From Actinoplanes xinjiangensis (lineage in GTDB: Bacteria > Actinomycetota > Actinomycetes > Mycobacteriales > Micromonosporaceae), in the NCBI RefSeq assembly GCF_003148685.1, contig NZ_QGGR01000005.1, positions 124,001 to 188,000 on the forward strand: 64,000 bases of DNA, written 5' to 3'. This document shows, in pieces, positions 34,117-42,665 of this stretch; the first letter of the stretch is position 1; every line of letters begins with the position of its first letter. Below the pieces are notes generated by a model, which was not told the origin of the DNA, did not search any database, and was given only the letters and a program-made list of their open reading frames with translations. Position numbers and translations under genes: made by a program.

Positions 34117-35195
34117 CAGTCGTTGATGATGACTTGGCGGATGACGTCGCCGCTGCCGAGGGCCGCGAGCGCGTCACCGGCCTGGTCGAGGCGCAGCCGC
34201 CGGCTGATCATGCCGTCGATGTCCAGGCGGCCGGCGCGCCACAGGGCCAGCAGGCGGGGGAAGTCGCGGTGCGGGTCGGCCGAGCCGTACAGCGAACCGA
34301 TAATCGTCTTGCCCTCGAAGAGCAGCTCGAACGGGCTGAACTCGACGGTGTCCTCGGCGCGCCCGGCACCGACGACGACGACCTGGCCGCCGCGGCGGGT
34401 GGCGCTCCACGCGGTGCGCAGCGTCTGGGGCACGGCGACCACGTCGAAGGCGTGGTCGAAGCCCTCCGGCATCACCTCGGCCTGGAGGTCGCCCAGTTCG
34501 TCGGGGGTGGCGGTGTGGGTGGCGCCGAACCGGCGGGCCGCCTCGTGCCGGGCGGGCACCGTGTCGACGGCCATGATGTGCGCGGCTCCGGCGAGCCGGG
34601 CGCCCTGGATGGCGGCGATGCCCACGCCGCCGCAGCCGATCACGACGACGCTGTCTCCGGGCCGCACCCGGGCCGTGTTGATCACCGCGCCGACGCCGGT
34701 GGTGACGCCGCAGCCGACCAGGGCGGCCACCTCGTACGGCACGTCGTCGTCGATCTTCACGGCGCCGGCCCGGGGCACCACCATCTCCTCGGCGAACGAG
34801 CCGCATCCGGCCATCCCGAAGATCTGGAGGTCACCGGCGGCGAATCGGGGGATGACGTAGCCGGCCATCACGTGGGTCATGCACAGGTGGTCCTCGCCGC
34901 GGCGGCAGTGGGTGCAGACGCCGCAGGCGGGCAGCCAGTTGACCGCGACCCGGTCGCCGGGGGCGAGGTCGTCGACGCCGTCGCCGACCTCGATGACGTC
35001 GCCGGCCGCCTCGTGGCCGAGGACCGCGGGCACCGGCTGGGGCAGGGCGCCCCGCAGGGCGGACAGGTCGGAGTGACAGACGCCGGCGGCGCGGACCCGC
35101 AGGCGCACCTCGCCCGGCCCGGGGCCGAGGACCGTCACGTCGTCACGAATGTCGAGTTTCTCGTCCCCGATCGTGTGCAGAACCGCCGCGCGCAT
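34116..35195 (-). CDS. Zinc-dependent alcohol dehydrogenase
   Basis: 359 residues. Catalytic zinc ligands are in AAGVCHSDL and GHEAAGDVIEVGDGV; the structural zinc site is CGVCTHCRRGEDHLC (four Cys). The NAD-binding motif VIGCGGVGIAAIQGA follows near 190. It belongs to the class III-like group with AdhD/AdhX of actinobacteria. The KstR-type box lies 21 bp before the start, so I infer a role in oxidising a steroid-derived alcohol, perhaps of the side chain. Confidence 0.9.
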   Translation of the reverse strand: MRAAVLHTIGDEKLDIRDDVTVLGPGPGEVRLRVRAAGVCHSDLSALRGALPQPVPAVLGHEAAGDVIEVGDGVDDLAPGDRVAVNWLPACGVCTHCRRGEDHLCMTHVMAGYVIPRFAAGDLQIFGMAGCGSFAEEMVVPRAGAVKIDDDVPYEVAALVGCGVTTGVGAVINTARVRPGDSVVVIGCGGVGIAAIQGARLAGAAHIMAVDTVPARHEAARRFGATHTATPDELGDLQAEVMPEGFDHAFDVVAVPQTLRTAWSATRRGGQVVVVGAGRAEDTVEFSPFELLFEGKTIIGSLYGSADPHRDFPRLLALWRAGRLDIDGMISRRLRLDQAGDALAALGSGDVIRQVIIND

Positions 35196-35215
35196 CCCGG
35201 CACCCCCTCGAAAAT

Positions 35216-35229
35216 TAGAACGCGTTCTA
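35216..35229. promoter_or_regulatory. KstR-type operator (adh promoter)
   Basis: TAGAACGCGTTCTA, a perfect palindrome that matches the mycobacterial KstR consensus TnnAACnnGTTnnA at every fixed position. Confidence 0.75.
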
Positions 35230-35252
35230 CGCTAACCACGAGCCTGGTACCA

Positions 35253-35266
35253 AGCAAGCGTTCGGT
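35253..35266. promoter_or_regulatory. Partial KstR2-type site upstream of kstR2-like gene
   Basis: AGCAAGCGTTCGGT, matching the KstR2 motif AnCAAGnnCTTGnT except for two bases in the right half. It lies 20 bp before the regulator's GTG, a suitable place for autoregulation. Confidence 0.5.
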
Positions 35267-35285
35267 CAAGGGCGATAATCGGCCG

Positions 35286-35873
35286 GTGACGCAATCCAAG
35301 AGCCCGTCCGAGCGGCGCGCGCATCTCGTCCGGCTGGCCGGCGACCTCTTCGCCGAGAAGGGGTTCCGCGCGACGACGGTGCGGGAGATCGCCGACGCCG
35401 CCGGGATCCTCTCCGGCAGTCTCTACCACCACTTCGACTCCAAGGAGTCGATCGGCGACGAGATCCTCAGCGCCTTCCTGGAGGACGTCCTGGCCGGTTA
35501 CCGGGAGGCGGTCCGGGACACCGACGACCCGCGAACGGCGATCGAGCAGATCGTCCGGTCGAGCACCGCCAACCTGAGCCGGCACCGGGCGGCGCTGACC
35601 ATGCTCCAGAACGACTGGAACTACTTCAGCGGACAGCCCCGGTTCGCCTACCTGCGCACCGCCATGAAGGAGATCGAGCAGACCTGGATCGAGCAGCTCG
35701 AACGCGGCCGGGAGACCGGGCAGTTCCGGGCCGACCTGGACACCCGGCTCACGTACCGGCTGCTGCGCGACATCCTCTGGCTGCCCACCTCGTGGCGCTC
35801 CTCGGCGACCTGGAGCACCGATCAGATCATCGACGGACTTCTCCGCCTTCTTTTCGACGGCATCCGCGCGTAG
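35286..35873 (+). CDS. kstR2: TetR family regulator resembling KstR2
   Basis: 195 residues. The N-terminal HTH (LVRLAGDLFAEKGFRATTVREIADAAGILSGSLYHHFDSKESIGDEIL) has the form seen in KstR2/FadR-like TetR proteins that bind acyl-CoA. KstR2 in mycobacteria represses genes for degrading rings C and D and is released by HIP-CoA. Three facts support the assignment: an exact KstR2 motif 9 bases after its stop, a partial one before it, and ipdABC-echA20-fadA6 nearby. GTG 35286 has no strong SD. Divergent from adh. Confidence 0.75.
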   Translation: MTQSKSPSERRAHLVRLAGDLFAEKGFRATTVREIADAAGILSGSLYHHFDSKESIGDEILSAFLEDVLAGYREAVRDTDDPRTAIEQIVRSSTANLSRHRAALTMLQNDWNYFSGQPRFAYLRTAMKEIEQTWIEQLERGRETGQFRADLDTRLTYRLLRDILWLPTSWRSSATWSTDQIIDGLLRLLFDGIRA

Positions 35874-35880
35874 CCTCCCA

Positions 35881-35894
35881 AGCAAGCGCTTGGT
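35881..35894. promoter_or_regulatory. KstR2-type operator upstream of the SDR operon
   Basis: AGCAAGCGCTTGGT matches AnCAAGnnCTTGnT at every fixed position, and the surrounding CCAAGCAAGCGCTTGG extends the symmetry. It lies 56 bp before the SDR start at 35951. Confidence 0.75.
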
Positions 35895-35950
35895 AAGCGC
35901 CTGTCCGCGGCCCCGAGCCGACCGGACGAGGGTGCACCCGGGAGGACGCG

Positions 35951-36712
35951 ATGGGGCGGCTGGACGGCAAGGTTGCGCTGATCACCGGCGGCGCGCGGGG
36001 CATGGGCAAGGCCCACGCCCGGCACTTCGCCGCCGAGGGGGCGCGCGTCGTGATCGGCGACGTGCTCGACGAGAAGGGGCGGGCGGTCGCCGGGAAACTC
36101 GGCGCGGACCTCTGCCGGTACGTGCACCACGACGTGACCAGCGCGGACGACTGGGCGGCCGCGGTCGACGCGACGATCGACGCGTTCGGGCAGGTCGACG
36201 TGCTCGTCAACAACGCCGGCATCCTGCGGCACGCGCCGGTCGCCGAGATGGACCCGGCCGCGTTCCGGGAGGTCATCGAGGTCAACCTGGTCGGCACGTG
36301 GCTCGGGATCCGCCAGGTCGTGCCGGCGATGATCGGCGCGGGCGGCGGGTCGATCGTGAACATCTCGTCGATCGAGGGGTTCGCCGGCGCGTCCGGGCTG
36401 TCGGCGTACAGCGCCAGCAAGTTCGGCGTCCGCGGCCTCACCAGGTCGGCCGCGCAGGAGTTGGGGCCGGTCGGCATCCGGGTCAACTCGGTGCACCCGG
36501 GCGGCGTGATGACGTCGATGGCGCTCGCCGCCGCACAGACGATGACCGGCGTAGACGGCAGCGGGTTCCTCAAGGGCCTGCCGATCGCCCGGTTCGCCGA
36601 GCCGGTGGAGATCTCCCGGCTGGTCGCCTTCCTGGCCTCCGACGAATCGTCCTACACCACCGGCGCCGAGTTCCTCGCCGACGGCGGCCTGCTCAGCGGA
36701 CCGGGGTACTGA
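35951..36712 (+). CDS. Short-chain dehydrogenase, hydroxysteroid dehydrogenase-like
   Basis: 253 residues. The classical SDR features are complete: TGGARGMG (cofactor), NNAG, Ser in NISSIEG, and YSASK (catalytic Tyr and Lys). The sequence pattern, including DVLDEKG after strand 2, is close to 3-alpha/20-beta-hydroxysteroid dehydrogenases and FabG3 of actinobacteria. First gene behind the exact KstR2 site; the next SDR begins two bases after its stop. Confidence 0.88.
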   Translation: MGRLDGKVALITGGARGMGKAHARHFAAEGARVVIGDVLDEKGRAVAGKLGADLCRYVHHDVTSADDWAAAVDATIDAFGQVDVLVNNAGILRHAPVAEMDPAAFREVIEVNLVGTWLGIRQVVPAMIGAGGGSIVNISSIEGFAGASGLSAYSASKFGVRGLTRSAAQELGPVGIRVNSVHPGGVMTSMALAAAQTMTGVDGSGFLKGLPIARFAEPVEISRLVAFLASDESSYTTGAEFLADGGLLSGPGY

Positions 36713-36713
36713 G

Positions 36714-37661
36714 ATGGCGGCGATCCACGGCTCCCCTCCCCCGGCCGCGGCCCCCGGACGGTCGCTCGACGGGCGCGTCGCCGTCGTCACCGGGGCCGGG
36801 CAGGGGCTCGGCGCCGCCGAAGCCCGCGCACTCGCGGCGGCCGGCGCCCGGCTGATCCTCAACGACCTGCCCGGGGACGCTCTCGACGCGGTCGTCGAGC
36901 AGATCCGGGCCGACGGCGGCGAGGCGGTCGCCCGCCCCGGCGACGTCGCCGACTGGGCGACCGGCGAAGCGCTTGTCAGGACGGCCGTCGACACCTTCGG
37001 CGGGCTGGACGTGCTGGTCAACAACGCCGGCGTGCTGCGCGACCGGATGATCTTCTCGATGTCCGAACAGGAATGGGACACCGTCATCCGGGTCCACCTG
37101 CGCGGTCACTTCGTGACCACCCGGTTCGCCACCGCCTGGTGGCGGGAGCGGGCCAAGGCGACCGGCCGCCCCGGTTACGCCCGGATCGTCAACACCGCGT
37201 CCGAGGCGTTCCTGCTCGGCTCGGCCGGCCAGCCCAACTACGCGGCGGCCAAGGGCGGGATCGTCTCGCTCACCCTCGCCACCGCCCGAGGTTCCTTCAA
37301 ACACGGGGTACGGGCGAACGCGATCTGTCCGCGCGCAAGAACCTCCATGACCGGCCAGTTGATGGGACCTGCTCCGGACGGGCCCGACCCGATGGCCCCG
37401 GAACGGGTCGCGCCGCTGGTCGTGCACCTGGCCGGGCCGTCCGGCGAGCGGATCACCGGCGAGGTGTTCGTGGTGCACGGCGACGTCGTGGCGGTGCTCG
37501 GGCCACCCACGGTGCGGGCCGTCTTCCACGCGGCCACCGGGCAGTGGACCGCCGCCGAACTCGACGCCGCCCTGAGCACGGAGTTCGCCGACGATCCACC
37601 GCGCCCCGGCTTCGTCTGCGAGGAGACGCTGCCGTTGGCCGCGGCCACGTTCGGTGAATAG
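36714..37661 (+). CDS. Short-chain dehydrogenase with C-terminal extension
   Basis: 315 residues. TGAGQGLG, NNAGVLRDRM, NTASEA and YAAAK give an intact SDR site; LRDRMIF is the form found in HSD17B4-like (multifunctional enzyme) SDRs that act on acyl-CoA. A roughly 60-residue C-terminal extension after the SDR core is longer than in typical 250-residue enzymes. It follows the previous SDR by one base (TGAGATG) and is likely co-translated. In M. tuberculosis two SDR genes likewise flank echA20-ipdAB. Confidence 0.87.
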   Translation: MAAIHGSPPPAAAPGRSLDGRVAVVTGAGQGLGAAEARALAAAGARLILNDLPGDALDAVVEQIRADGGEAVARPGDVADWATGEALVRTAVDTFGGLDVLVNNAGVLRDRMIFSMSEQEWDTVIRVHLRGHFVTTRFATAWWRERAKATGRPGYARIVNTASEAFLLGSAGQPNYAAAKGGIVSLTLATARGSFKHGVRANAICPRARTSMTGQLMGPAPDGPDPMAPERVAPLVVHLAGPSGERITGEVFVVHGDVVAVLGPPTVRAVFHAATGQWTAAELDAALSTEFADDPPRPGFVCEETLPLAAATFGE

Positions 37662-37712
37662 CCGCGATCTGCCGTCCCGGCACGGCCTCACACGATCGGC
37701 GAGGGAGGACCC

Positions 37713-38165
37713 GTGAAGCAGCGGGACGCGGTCCGGATGACCGATGACGAGGTGGGGGCGCTCCTGGCGTACCGGCGCAAGGTGCAGATAGCGACGATCA
37801 ACCCGGACGGCACGCCGCATCTGGTGACCATGTTCTTCGCGCCGGCCGGCGGCCGGATCGCGTTCTGGACCTACCGGGCCTCGCAGAAGGCCCGCAACCT
37901 GACCCGCGACCCGCGCCTGACGTGTCTCGTCGAGGACGGCGAGGACTACTTCGCGCTTCGTGGCGTACAGGTCAACGGCACGGCCACCACGATCAGCGAC
38001 CTGCCCGGGGTGACCGGGGTGGGACGGCTCATCGCGGCCCGGATGCCGGACGTTCCCGCCGACGCCCTGGACGCGTACGTCGCCCACGCCGCCCCCAAGC
38101 GCACCGCCTACCTGGTCGAGCCGGTCCGGGTCACCAGCTGGGACCATCGCCGGCTGCTGGGCTGA
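37713..38165 (+). CDS. PPOX-class F420-dependent oxidoreductase
   Basis: 150 residues of the split beta-barrel (pyridoxamine oxidase) fold: VQIATINPDGTPHLVTMFFAP, FWTYRASQKARNLTRDPRLTCLVEDG are diagnostic of the actinobacterial F420/flavin group. GTG 37713 has GGGAGG five bases upstream. It follows the SDR pair in the same direction and may share their promoter. Substrate unknown. Confidence 0.88.
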   Translation: MKQRDAVRMTDDEVGALLAYRRKVQIATINPDGTPHLVTMFFAPAGGRIAFWTYRASQKARNLTRDPRLTCLVEDGEDYFALRGVQVNGTATTISDLPGVTGVGRLIAARMPDVPADALDAYVAHAAPKRTAYLVEPVRVTSWDHRRLLG

Positions 38166-38224
38166 CCGCGCGGGCCCGGCGGCGCATAGACTGACCGCCG
38201 GCCGGATCGGGGGTGGGAGGGCGC

Positions 38225-38824
38225 ATGTCAGTAGGTGCGACGGTGGGCCGGCCCCGCGATCCCGAGGTCGACGAACGGATCACCCGGGCCGCGGCCGAGG
38301 TCTTCGGCACCGAGGGCTGGGCACGGTTCTCGGTCGACGCCGTCGCCCGCCGGGCCGGTGTCGGCAAGGCCTCCATCTACCTGCGCTGGCCCAACAAGGA
38401 GGCACTGCTCGTCGCGGTGTTCGCGTCCCGGCTGTCCGGCGTCCGCGACATCGACACCGGCAGCCTCCGCGACGACCTGGTCGCCCTGGCCCGCCAGGTG
38501 CTGCACGCGTTCCTCGACGAGGCCGGCGGCGCGGTCCTGCGGCTGATGCTGGAGGCGGAGAGCATCCCGGCCGGCCAGGAACACCTGGACCGGTTCCTCC
38601 AGTCGCAGGCCGCGGCGGCGCGGGCCATCGTCCATCGTGGCATCGACCGCGGCCAGCTGCGCCGCGACATCAGCGTCACCCTGCTGCTCAACACGATCAG
38701 CGGGGGCGCCCTCAACCACGCGCTGACCACACCGTTCCGCTCCCGCGCCAAGGTGGCCGCCTCCGCCGACCGCTACGCCGAAGAACTCGTCGACTTCGTC
38801 CTGGCCTCGGTGACCACGCCGTAG
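38225..38824 (+). CDS. TetR family transcriptional regulator
   Basis: 199 residues. N-terminal HTH: RITRAAAEVFGTEGWARFSVDAVARRAGVGKASIYLRWPNKEALL, a TetR_C_11-like form. ATG 38225 is chosen because GGGAGGG precedes it. It is convergent with the MBL-fold gene. Its target is unknown; the perfect inverted repeat at 39865 upstream of that gene is a candidate. Confidence 0.88.
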   Translation: MSVGATVGRPRDPEVDERITRAAAEVFGTEGWARFSVDAVARRAGVGKASIYLRWPNKEALLVAVFASRLSGVRDIDTGSLRDDLVALARQVLHAFLDEAGGAVLRLMLEAESIPAGQEHLDRFLQSQAAAARAIVHRGIDRGQLRRDISVTLLLNTISGGALNHALTTPFRSRAKVAASADRYAEELVDFVLASVTTP

Positions 38825-38828
38825 GCCG

Positions 38829-39857
38829 TCAGCGGCCGCCGGCCAGGGCTCCGGCGCGGAGGCGGTCGCCGTCGCGGGTCAGGGTGCCGGTGCGGATCAG
38901 CAGCTCGACGTGGGCGGCGGTCTCGGCGACGGCGCCGACCAGCATCGGGCCGATCTGGTCCCACGGGCGCGACCAGGTCAGCTGGGACGCCACCTGCCAG
39001 ATGGTGGCCGGCCCGAGGCGTTCCACGGTCTCCAGGATCTCCCGGCACCGCTCGCGGTGATGGGTGTCCAGCTCGGCGGCGCGGGCCGCGATGCCGCGGA
39101 AGCGGTACTCGTGGCCGGGCAGCGCCTCGTACTCGTCGTAGGCGGCGACCTTCTCCAGCGACTCCAGGTAGAGGCCGAGCGGGTCCTCCCCGCTCAGCTG
39201 GAGGCCGATGTTGGGGCTGATCCGCGGCAGCACGTGGTCGCCGGTGAGCAGCACCTGCGCGTCCGGCTCCAGCAGGCACAGGTGGCCCGGGGTGTGGCCG
39301 GGTGTCCACACCGCCCGCAGCCGCCGGCCCGCCAACGGCACCAGGTCGCCGTCGTCGAGCATCACGTCGGCGTCGGCCAGCGGCGCGAAATGCAGATCGA
39401 CCGCCGCCCCGAACTTCCCGATCAGGCCGTCGATCTCCTCGGCCGGTACGTGCAGCTGCCGCATCCAGCCGGCCAGCGCCGCGCTCGGCTCGGTGTCCCG
39501 GTCGCGCAGCATCGTCGCGTGCTCGGCCGGGTGCATCGCCACCCACGCGCCGGAGGCGTCCCGCAGTCGTGCGGTCAGGCCGTGGTGGTCCGGGTGCACG
39601 TGGGTGAGCACGACGCCGGTCACGTCGGCGGCGGTGGCTCCGGCCTCGGCGAGCCCGGCGGTCAGCGCCTGCCAGCCGGTGTCGCTCTCCCACCCCGGGT
39701 CGACGACGACCAGCCCGTCGTCGCCGGGCACCAGGTAGCAGAGGGTGTACCGCAGAGGATTGTTCGGAATCGGCACCGGAACCGACACCAGCCCACCGGC
39801 CAGCTTCTCCACCGGCGGCAACGTCCGGGCGCGCCAGGCAGCCTGTTGCAGGTTCAT
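38829..39857 (-). CDS. MBL-fold metallohydrolase
   Basis: 342 residues. The metal site is complete: THVHPDHHG near 97-105, then TPGHTPGHL, TGDHVLP and LPGHE. The C-terminal 80 residues form the helical/winged domain of the LACTB2-like group. These enzymes hydrolyse thioesters, phosphodiesters or lactones; an acyl-CoA thioester substrate would suit the surrounding steroid genes but is inference. The start ATG 39857 has AAAGGGG five to six bases upstream, which lies in one arm of the inverted repeat at 39865-39895. Confidence 0.87.
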   Translation of the reverse strand: MNLQQAAWRARTLPPVEKLAGGLVSVPVPIPNNPLRYTLCYLVPGDDGLVVVDPGWESDTGWQALTAGLAEAGATAADVTGVVLTHVHPDHHGLTARLRDASGAWVAMHPAEHATMLRDRDTEPSAALAGWMRQLHVPAEEIDGLIGKFGAAVDLHFAPLADADVMLDDGDLVPLAGRRLRAVWTPGHTPGHLCLLEPDAQVLLTGDHVLPRISPNIGLQLSGEDPLGLYLESLEKVAAYDEYEALPGHEYRFRGIAARAAELDTHHRERCREILETVERLGPATIWQVASQLTWSRPWDQIGPMLVGAVAETAAHVELLIRTGTLTRDGDRLRAGALAGGR

Positions 39858-39864
39858 CCGAGCC

Positions 39865-39895
39865 CCTTTCCTAGACGGTTCACGTCTAGGAAAGG
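39865..39895. promoter_or_regulatory. Perfect inverted repeat in the MBL gene leader
   Basis: Two 13-base arms, CCTTTCCTAGACG and CGTCTAGGAAAGG, with a five-base spacer, starting eight bases before the MBL start codon. On the minus strand the 3' arm contains the Shine-Dalgarno. It is either a TetR-type operator or an RNA hairpin that hides the ribosome binding site. Confidence 0.6.
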
Positions 39896-39982
39896 AAGCC
39901 TATCGTGAACGCCGACCGTTCAGCAATCGGCGTGAACCGCCCGAACCTGAGGACGGCGCTGCACATCGCCCGGCGGGGCTTG

Positions 39983-41491
39983 CTACATCATCTCCTCGGT
40001 GGTCGGGATCAGCACGGTCTTCAGCTCGGTGTAGGCCTCGATCGAACTACGGCCGCCCTCCCGATTCAGGCCGGACTGGCCGTACCCGCCGAACGCCACG
40101 TGCGGCTCCAACTGGTAGCCGTTGATGCCGACGGTTCCGGCCCGCAGTGACTTCGTCAGACGGAAGGCCCGCTTCACGTCGGCGGTCCAGACCGTGGCCG
40201 CCAGGCCGTACGTGGTGTCGTTCGCCAGGCGCAGCGCCTCCTCCTCCTCGGTGAACGGGACCACCGCCAGGACCGGGCCGAAGATCTCCTCACGGGCGAT
40301 GGTGGCGTCGTTGGAGACGTCCGCGAACAGGGTCGGCTGGACGAAGTTGCCGGCCGCCAGCTCCCCGTCGGGGCGGCCACCGCCGGTCACCAGGCGGGCG
40401 CCCTCGGCGCGGCCGCTCTCGATGTAGCCGAGGACCCGGTTCAGCTGGCGTTCGTTGATCAGCGGGGACGCGGTGGTCTCCGGGTGGAACGGGTCGCCGT
40501 AGGTGACCAGGGCGGCCATCGCCTCCGCGATGGCCAGGAACTCGTCGTAGACGTCCCGGTGCACCAGGGCCCGGGTGTGCGCGACACACGCCTGACCGGA
40601 GAGGCCCATCGTCACCGTGCCCATGGTGGTGGCGGCCGCGGCGTACACATCGGCGTCCGGGAAGACCAGCGACGGGCTCTTGCCACCCAGCTCCAGGCTG
40701 GTGCGCTTGATGCCGTTGGCGGCGGCGGCCAGCACCTTACGGCCCACCCCCCGGCTGCCGGTGAAGGTGATCTTGTCGACCTGCGGGTGGTTGATCAGGG
40801 CGTCGCCGGTGGTGTCGCCGGGGCCGGTGACCACGTTCAGGACGCCCGGCGGCAGGCCCGCCTCCTCGACGATGCGGGCCAGGCGCAGCGCGGAGAACGT
40901 CGCATACTCGGACGGCTTCAGCACCACGGTGCAGCCGGCGGCCAGGGCGGGCGCGAGCTTCTGGGCGGCCAGCAGCAGTGGACCGTTCCACGGGATGACC
41001 GCGGCGACCACGCCGACCGGTTCGCGCAGGGTGAGCACCATGTGCTCGCCGCCCTGATAGGCGGGCAGCGTCTCGCCGGCCAGCTTGTCCACCCAGCCGG
41101 CATGGTGCTCGAAGACGTCGGCAACACACTCGACCGACATCGCGTACGTCTCACCGAAACTGACCGGCACCCCGTTGTCCAGGGCGACCAGGGTCTGCAG
41201 CTCCGCGGCGTTCGCCCGGATGGCGTCGGCGATGCGGCGCAGCACCCGGATCCTCTCCTTCGCCCGGGTACGCGGCCACGGGCCCTCGTCGAAGGCGGCG
41301 CGGGCGGCGCGTACCGCCGCGTCCACGTCGGACGCCGTGGCGACGGCGAACGTGCCGACCTCCTCGGCGGTCGCCGGGTGCAGATGGCTCCAGGTCCGGC
41401 TGTCGGCGGCGGGTCGCCAGTCGCCGGCGATCAGCAGTTCCCCGCCGGCCAGGCCGACCTCGTCGCGTTTGGCCTTGATCGAGAGCACCAT
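39983..41491 (-). CDS. Aldehyde dehydrogenase
   Basis: 502 residues, normal length. Motifs: VIPWNGPLLLAAQKLAPALAAGCTVVLKPSE (NAD binding), FTGSRGVG, LELGGKSP with the catalytic Glu, GQACVAHTRALVH with the catalytic Cys, and EEIFGPVLAV. GGAGG five bases before the ATG. A KstR-type box lies 23 bp upstream, overlapping the stop codon of the preceding SDR. It probably oxidises an aldehyde from side-chain breakdown, partnering the alcohol dehydrogenases in the locus. Confidence 0.92.
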   Translation of the reverse strand: MVLSIKAKRDEVGLAGGELLIAGDWRPAADSRTWSHLHPATAEEVGTFAVATASDVDAAVRAARAAFDEGPWPRTRAKERIRVLRRIADAIRANAAELQTLVALDNGVPVSFGETYAMSVECVADVFEHHAGWVDKLAGETLPAYQGGEHMVLTLREPVGVVAAVIPWNGPLLLAAQKLAPALAAGCTVVLKPSEYATFSALRLARIVEEAGLPPGVLNVVTGPGDTTGDALINHPQVDKITFTGSRGVGRKVLAAAANGIKRTSLELGGKSPSLVFPDADVYAAAATTMGTVTMGLSGQACVAHTRALVHRDVYDEFLAIAEAMAALVTYGDPFHPETTASPLINERQLNRVLGYIESGRAEGARLVTGGGRPDGELAAGNFVQPTLFADVSNDATIAREEIFGPVLAVVPFTEEEEALRLANDTTYGLAATVWTADVKRAFRLTKSLRAGTVGINGYQLEPHVAFGGYGQSGLNREGGRSSIEAYTELKTVLIPTTEEMM

Positions 41492-41513
41492 GCCGACCTC
41501 CGGGCGCGCGAAT

Positions 41514-41527
41514 TGAAACAGGTTCTA
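41514..41527. promoter_or_regulatory. KstR-type operator (aldehyde dehydrogenase promoter)
   Basis: TGAAACAGGTTCTA matches TnnAACnnGTTnnA at all fixed positions. It overlaps the stop codon (41525-41527) of the upstream SDR gene. Confidence 0.6.
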
Positions 41528-42616
41528 TTTCTCGGCACGGTACGCCGTGTCCCGGAGGTCCGCCAGATACGCCGGCCACTCGCCGCCTCCGTGCACCGCG
41601 AGCGAGGCACCGCTGATGTAGCCGGCCAGCGGTGACGCGAGCAGCAGGCAGGCACTCGCCACCTCCCCGGCGGCGGCGGGGCGCCCCATCGGCACGGTCC
41701 TGGCCACCGTCGACGCCGCCGGACCCCCCACACCGGCGCGACCACCGTGTGCGCCGCGCGCTGCAGGCCCGGAACCCGCGGACCCGGAGGCCGCAGGTCC
41801 GGAAGTCGCAGGTCCGGAAGTCGCAGGTCCGGAAGTCACAGGTCCGGAAGCCCTGGGCGCAGAAAGCTCGGCCCCGGAAGACGCCGAGCCAGAAGATGCC
41901 AACCCTGTAGGCGCGGGTCCGGAAAGCGCGGGTCCGGAAATCGGGGCGGCCTCCACTGGGCCGACCACCAGGGTGTTGACGCGGACTCTCGGAGCCCACT
42001 CGGCCGCCAGGCTGGTGGCGAGGTGGTGAAGGCCGGCTTTGGCCGCGCCGTAGGCGGCGGTTCCGGGTGACGGCCGAGTGCCGCTGACGCTGCCGATCAT
42101 GAGAATCACACCGCCGGTGCTCTGCTCCCGCATGACCGCGTTGGCGGCCTGCGCGACATGCAGCGGAGCGATCAGGTTGAGTTCGATGATCTTCGCGTGC
42201 AGCCGGGGCGAGGCCGAGCCGGCGGGCACCTCCGGGCTCCCGCCCGCGTTGTTGACCAGCACATCTATGCGCCCGAAACGATCGATCGCCGCATTGATCA
42301 AGGCTGCGGCCTGCGCCGGATCACGCACATCGGCCTGGAAGAACACCGGCAGGCGCGAAGCGGAAGCCGAAGGCCCGGAAGCCGAAGGAGTGGAAGCCGA
42401 AGGCCCGGAAGCCGAAGGCCCGGCGGAGACCGGAGGGACTGAGCAGGCGGACGGGGTCGTGGGCGTAACGGGCGGGGGTGCCGGGTCCGGTGGGGTGCGG
42501 CCGCAGATCAGGACGTCGGCACCGGCGGCCTGGAAGGCGGCGGCGATCGCCGCTCCGATGCCGCGGGTGCCGCCGGTGACCACCACGGCGCGGCCGGTGA
42601 AGTCGAGGGGGTCCAT
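41525..42616 (-). CDS. Short-chain dehydrogenase with two Ser-Gly-Pro-Ala repeat insertions
   Basis: 363 residues. The SDR core is intact (TGGTRGIG, NNAG, GSVSG, YGAAK), but two low-complexity blocks interrupt it: about residues 50-88, after the second beta strand (GPSAS/TPSAS units), and about 215-290, after LVVGPVEA (SGPAT/SGPAA units). Removing them leaves a normal 250-residue enzyme. In position within the locus it resembles IpdF, the KstR2-controlled SDR of HIP degradation, but the match is not certain. ATG 42616 is chosen; a TTG frame extends nine codons into the KstR2-like site. Confidence 0.8.
   Translation of the reverse strand: MDPLDFTGRAVVVTGGTRGIGAAIAAAFQAAGADVLICGRTPPDPAPPPVTPTTPSACSVPPVSAGPSASGPSASTPSASGPSASASRLPVFFQADVRDPAQAAALINAAIDRFGRIDVLVNNAGGSPEVPAGSASPRLHAKIIELNLIAPLHVAQAANAVMREQSTGGVILMIGSVSGTRPSPGTAAYGAAKAGLHHLATSLAAEWAPRVRVNTLVVGPVEAAPISGPALSGPAPTGLASSGSASSGAELSAPRASGPVTSGPATSGPATSGPAASGSAGSGPAARGAHGGRAGVGGPAASTVARTVPMGRPAAAGEVASACLLLASPLAGYISGASLAVHGGGEWPAYLADLRDTAYRAEK
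41780..41930. repeat. 15-bp tandem repeat tract inside SDR gene (larger block)
   Basis: Repeated unit CGCAGGTCCGGAAGT and variants on the plus strand, encoding SGPAT/SGPAA on the minus strand. Unit length is a multiple of three, so the reading frame survives copy-number change. Confidence 0.8.
42355..42425. repeat. 15-bp tandem repeat tract inside SDR gene (smaller block)
   Basis: Units of AGGCCCGGAAGCCGA type on the plus strand, encoding ASGPS on the minus strand. Closely related in sequence to the larger tract 430 bp away. Confidence 0.8.
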
Positions 42617-42638
42617 GGATGTCGATGCTAGCCACCCA

Positions 42639-42652
42639 AGCAAGCGCTAGGT
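42639..42652. promoter_or_regulatory. KstR2-type operator between SDR and echA20
   Basis: AGCAAGCGCTAGGT, one mismatch to AnCAAGnnCTTGnT. It lies in the 49-bp divergent gap, 13 bp before echA20. Confidence 0.65.
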
Positions 42653-42665
42653 TAGCCTGACCGCC

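Noticed and set aside
34116..35195. Mycothiol-dependent formaldehyde dehydrogenase
   Set aside because: Zinc sites fit the broad class, but the steroid-type operator and neighbours point elsewhere and no mycothiol-specific feature is recognisable by eye.
41780..42425. Repeat tracts as intergenic satellite or a broken gene
   Set aside because: Both tracts keep the SDR reading frame and the catalytic motifs on either side are intact.
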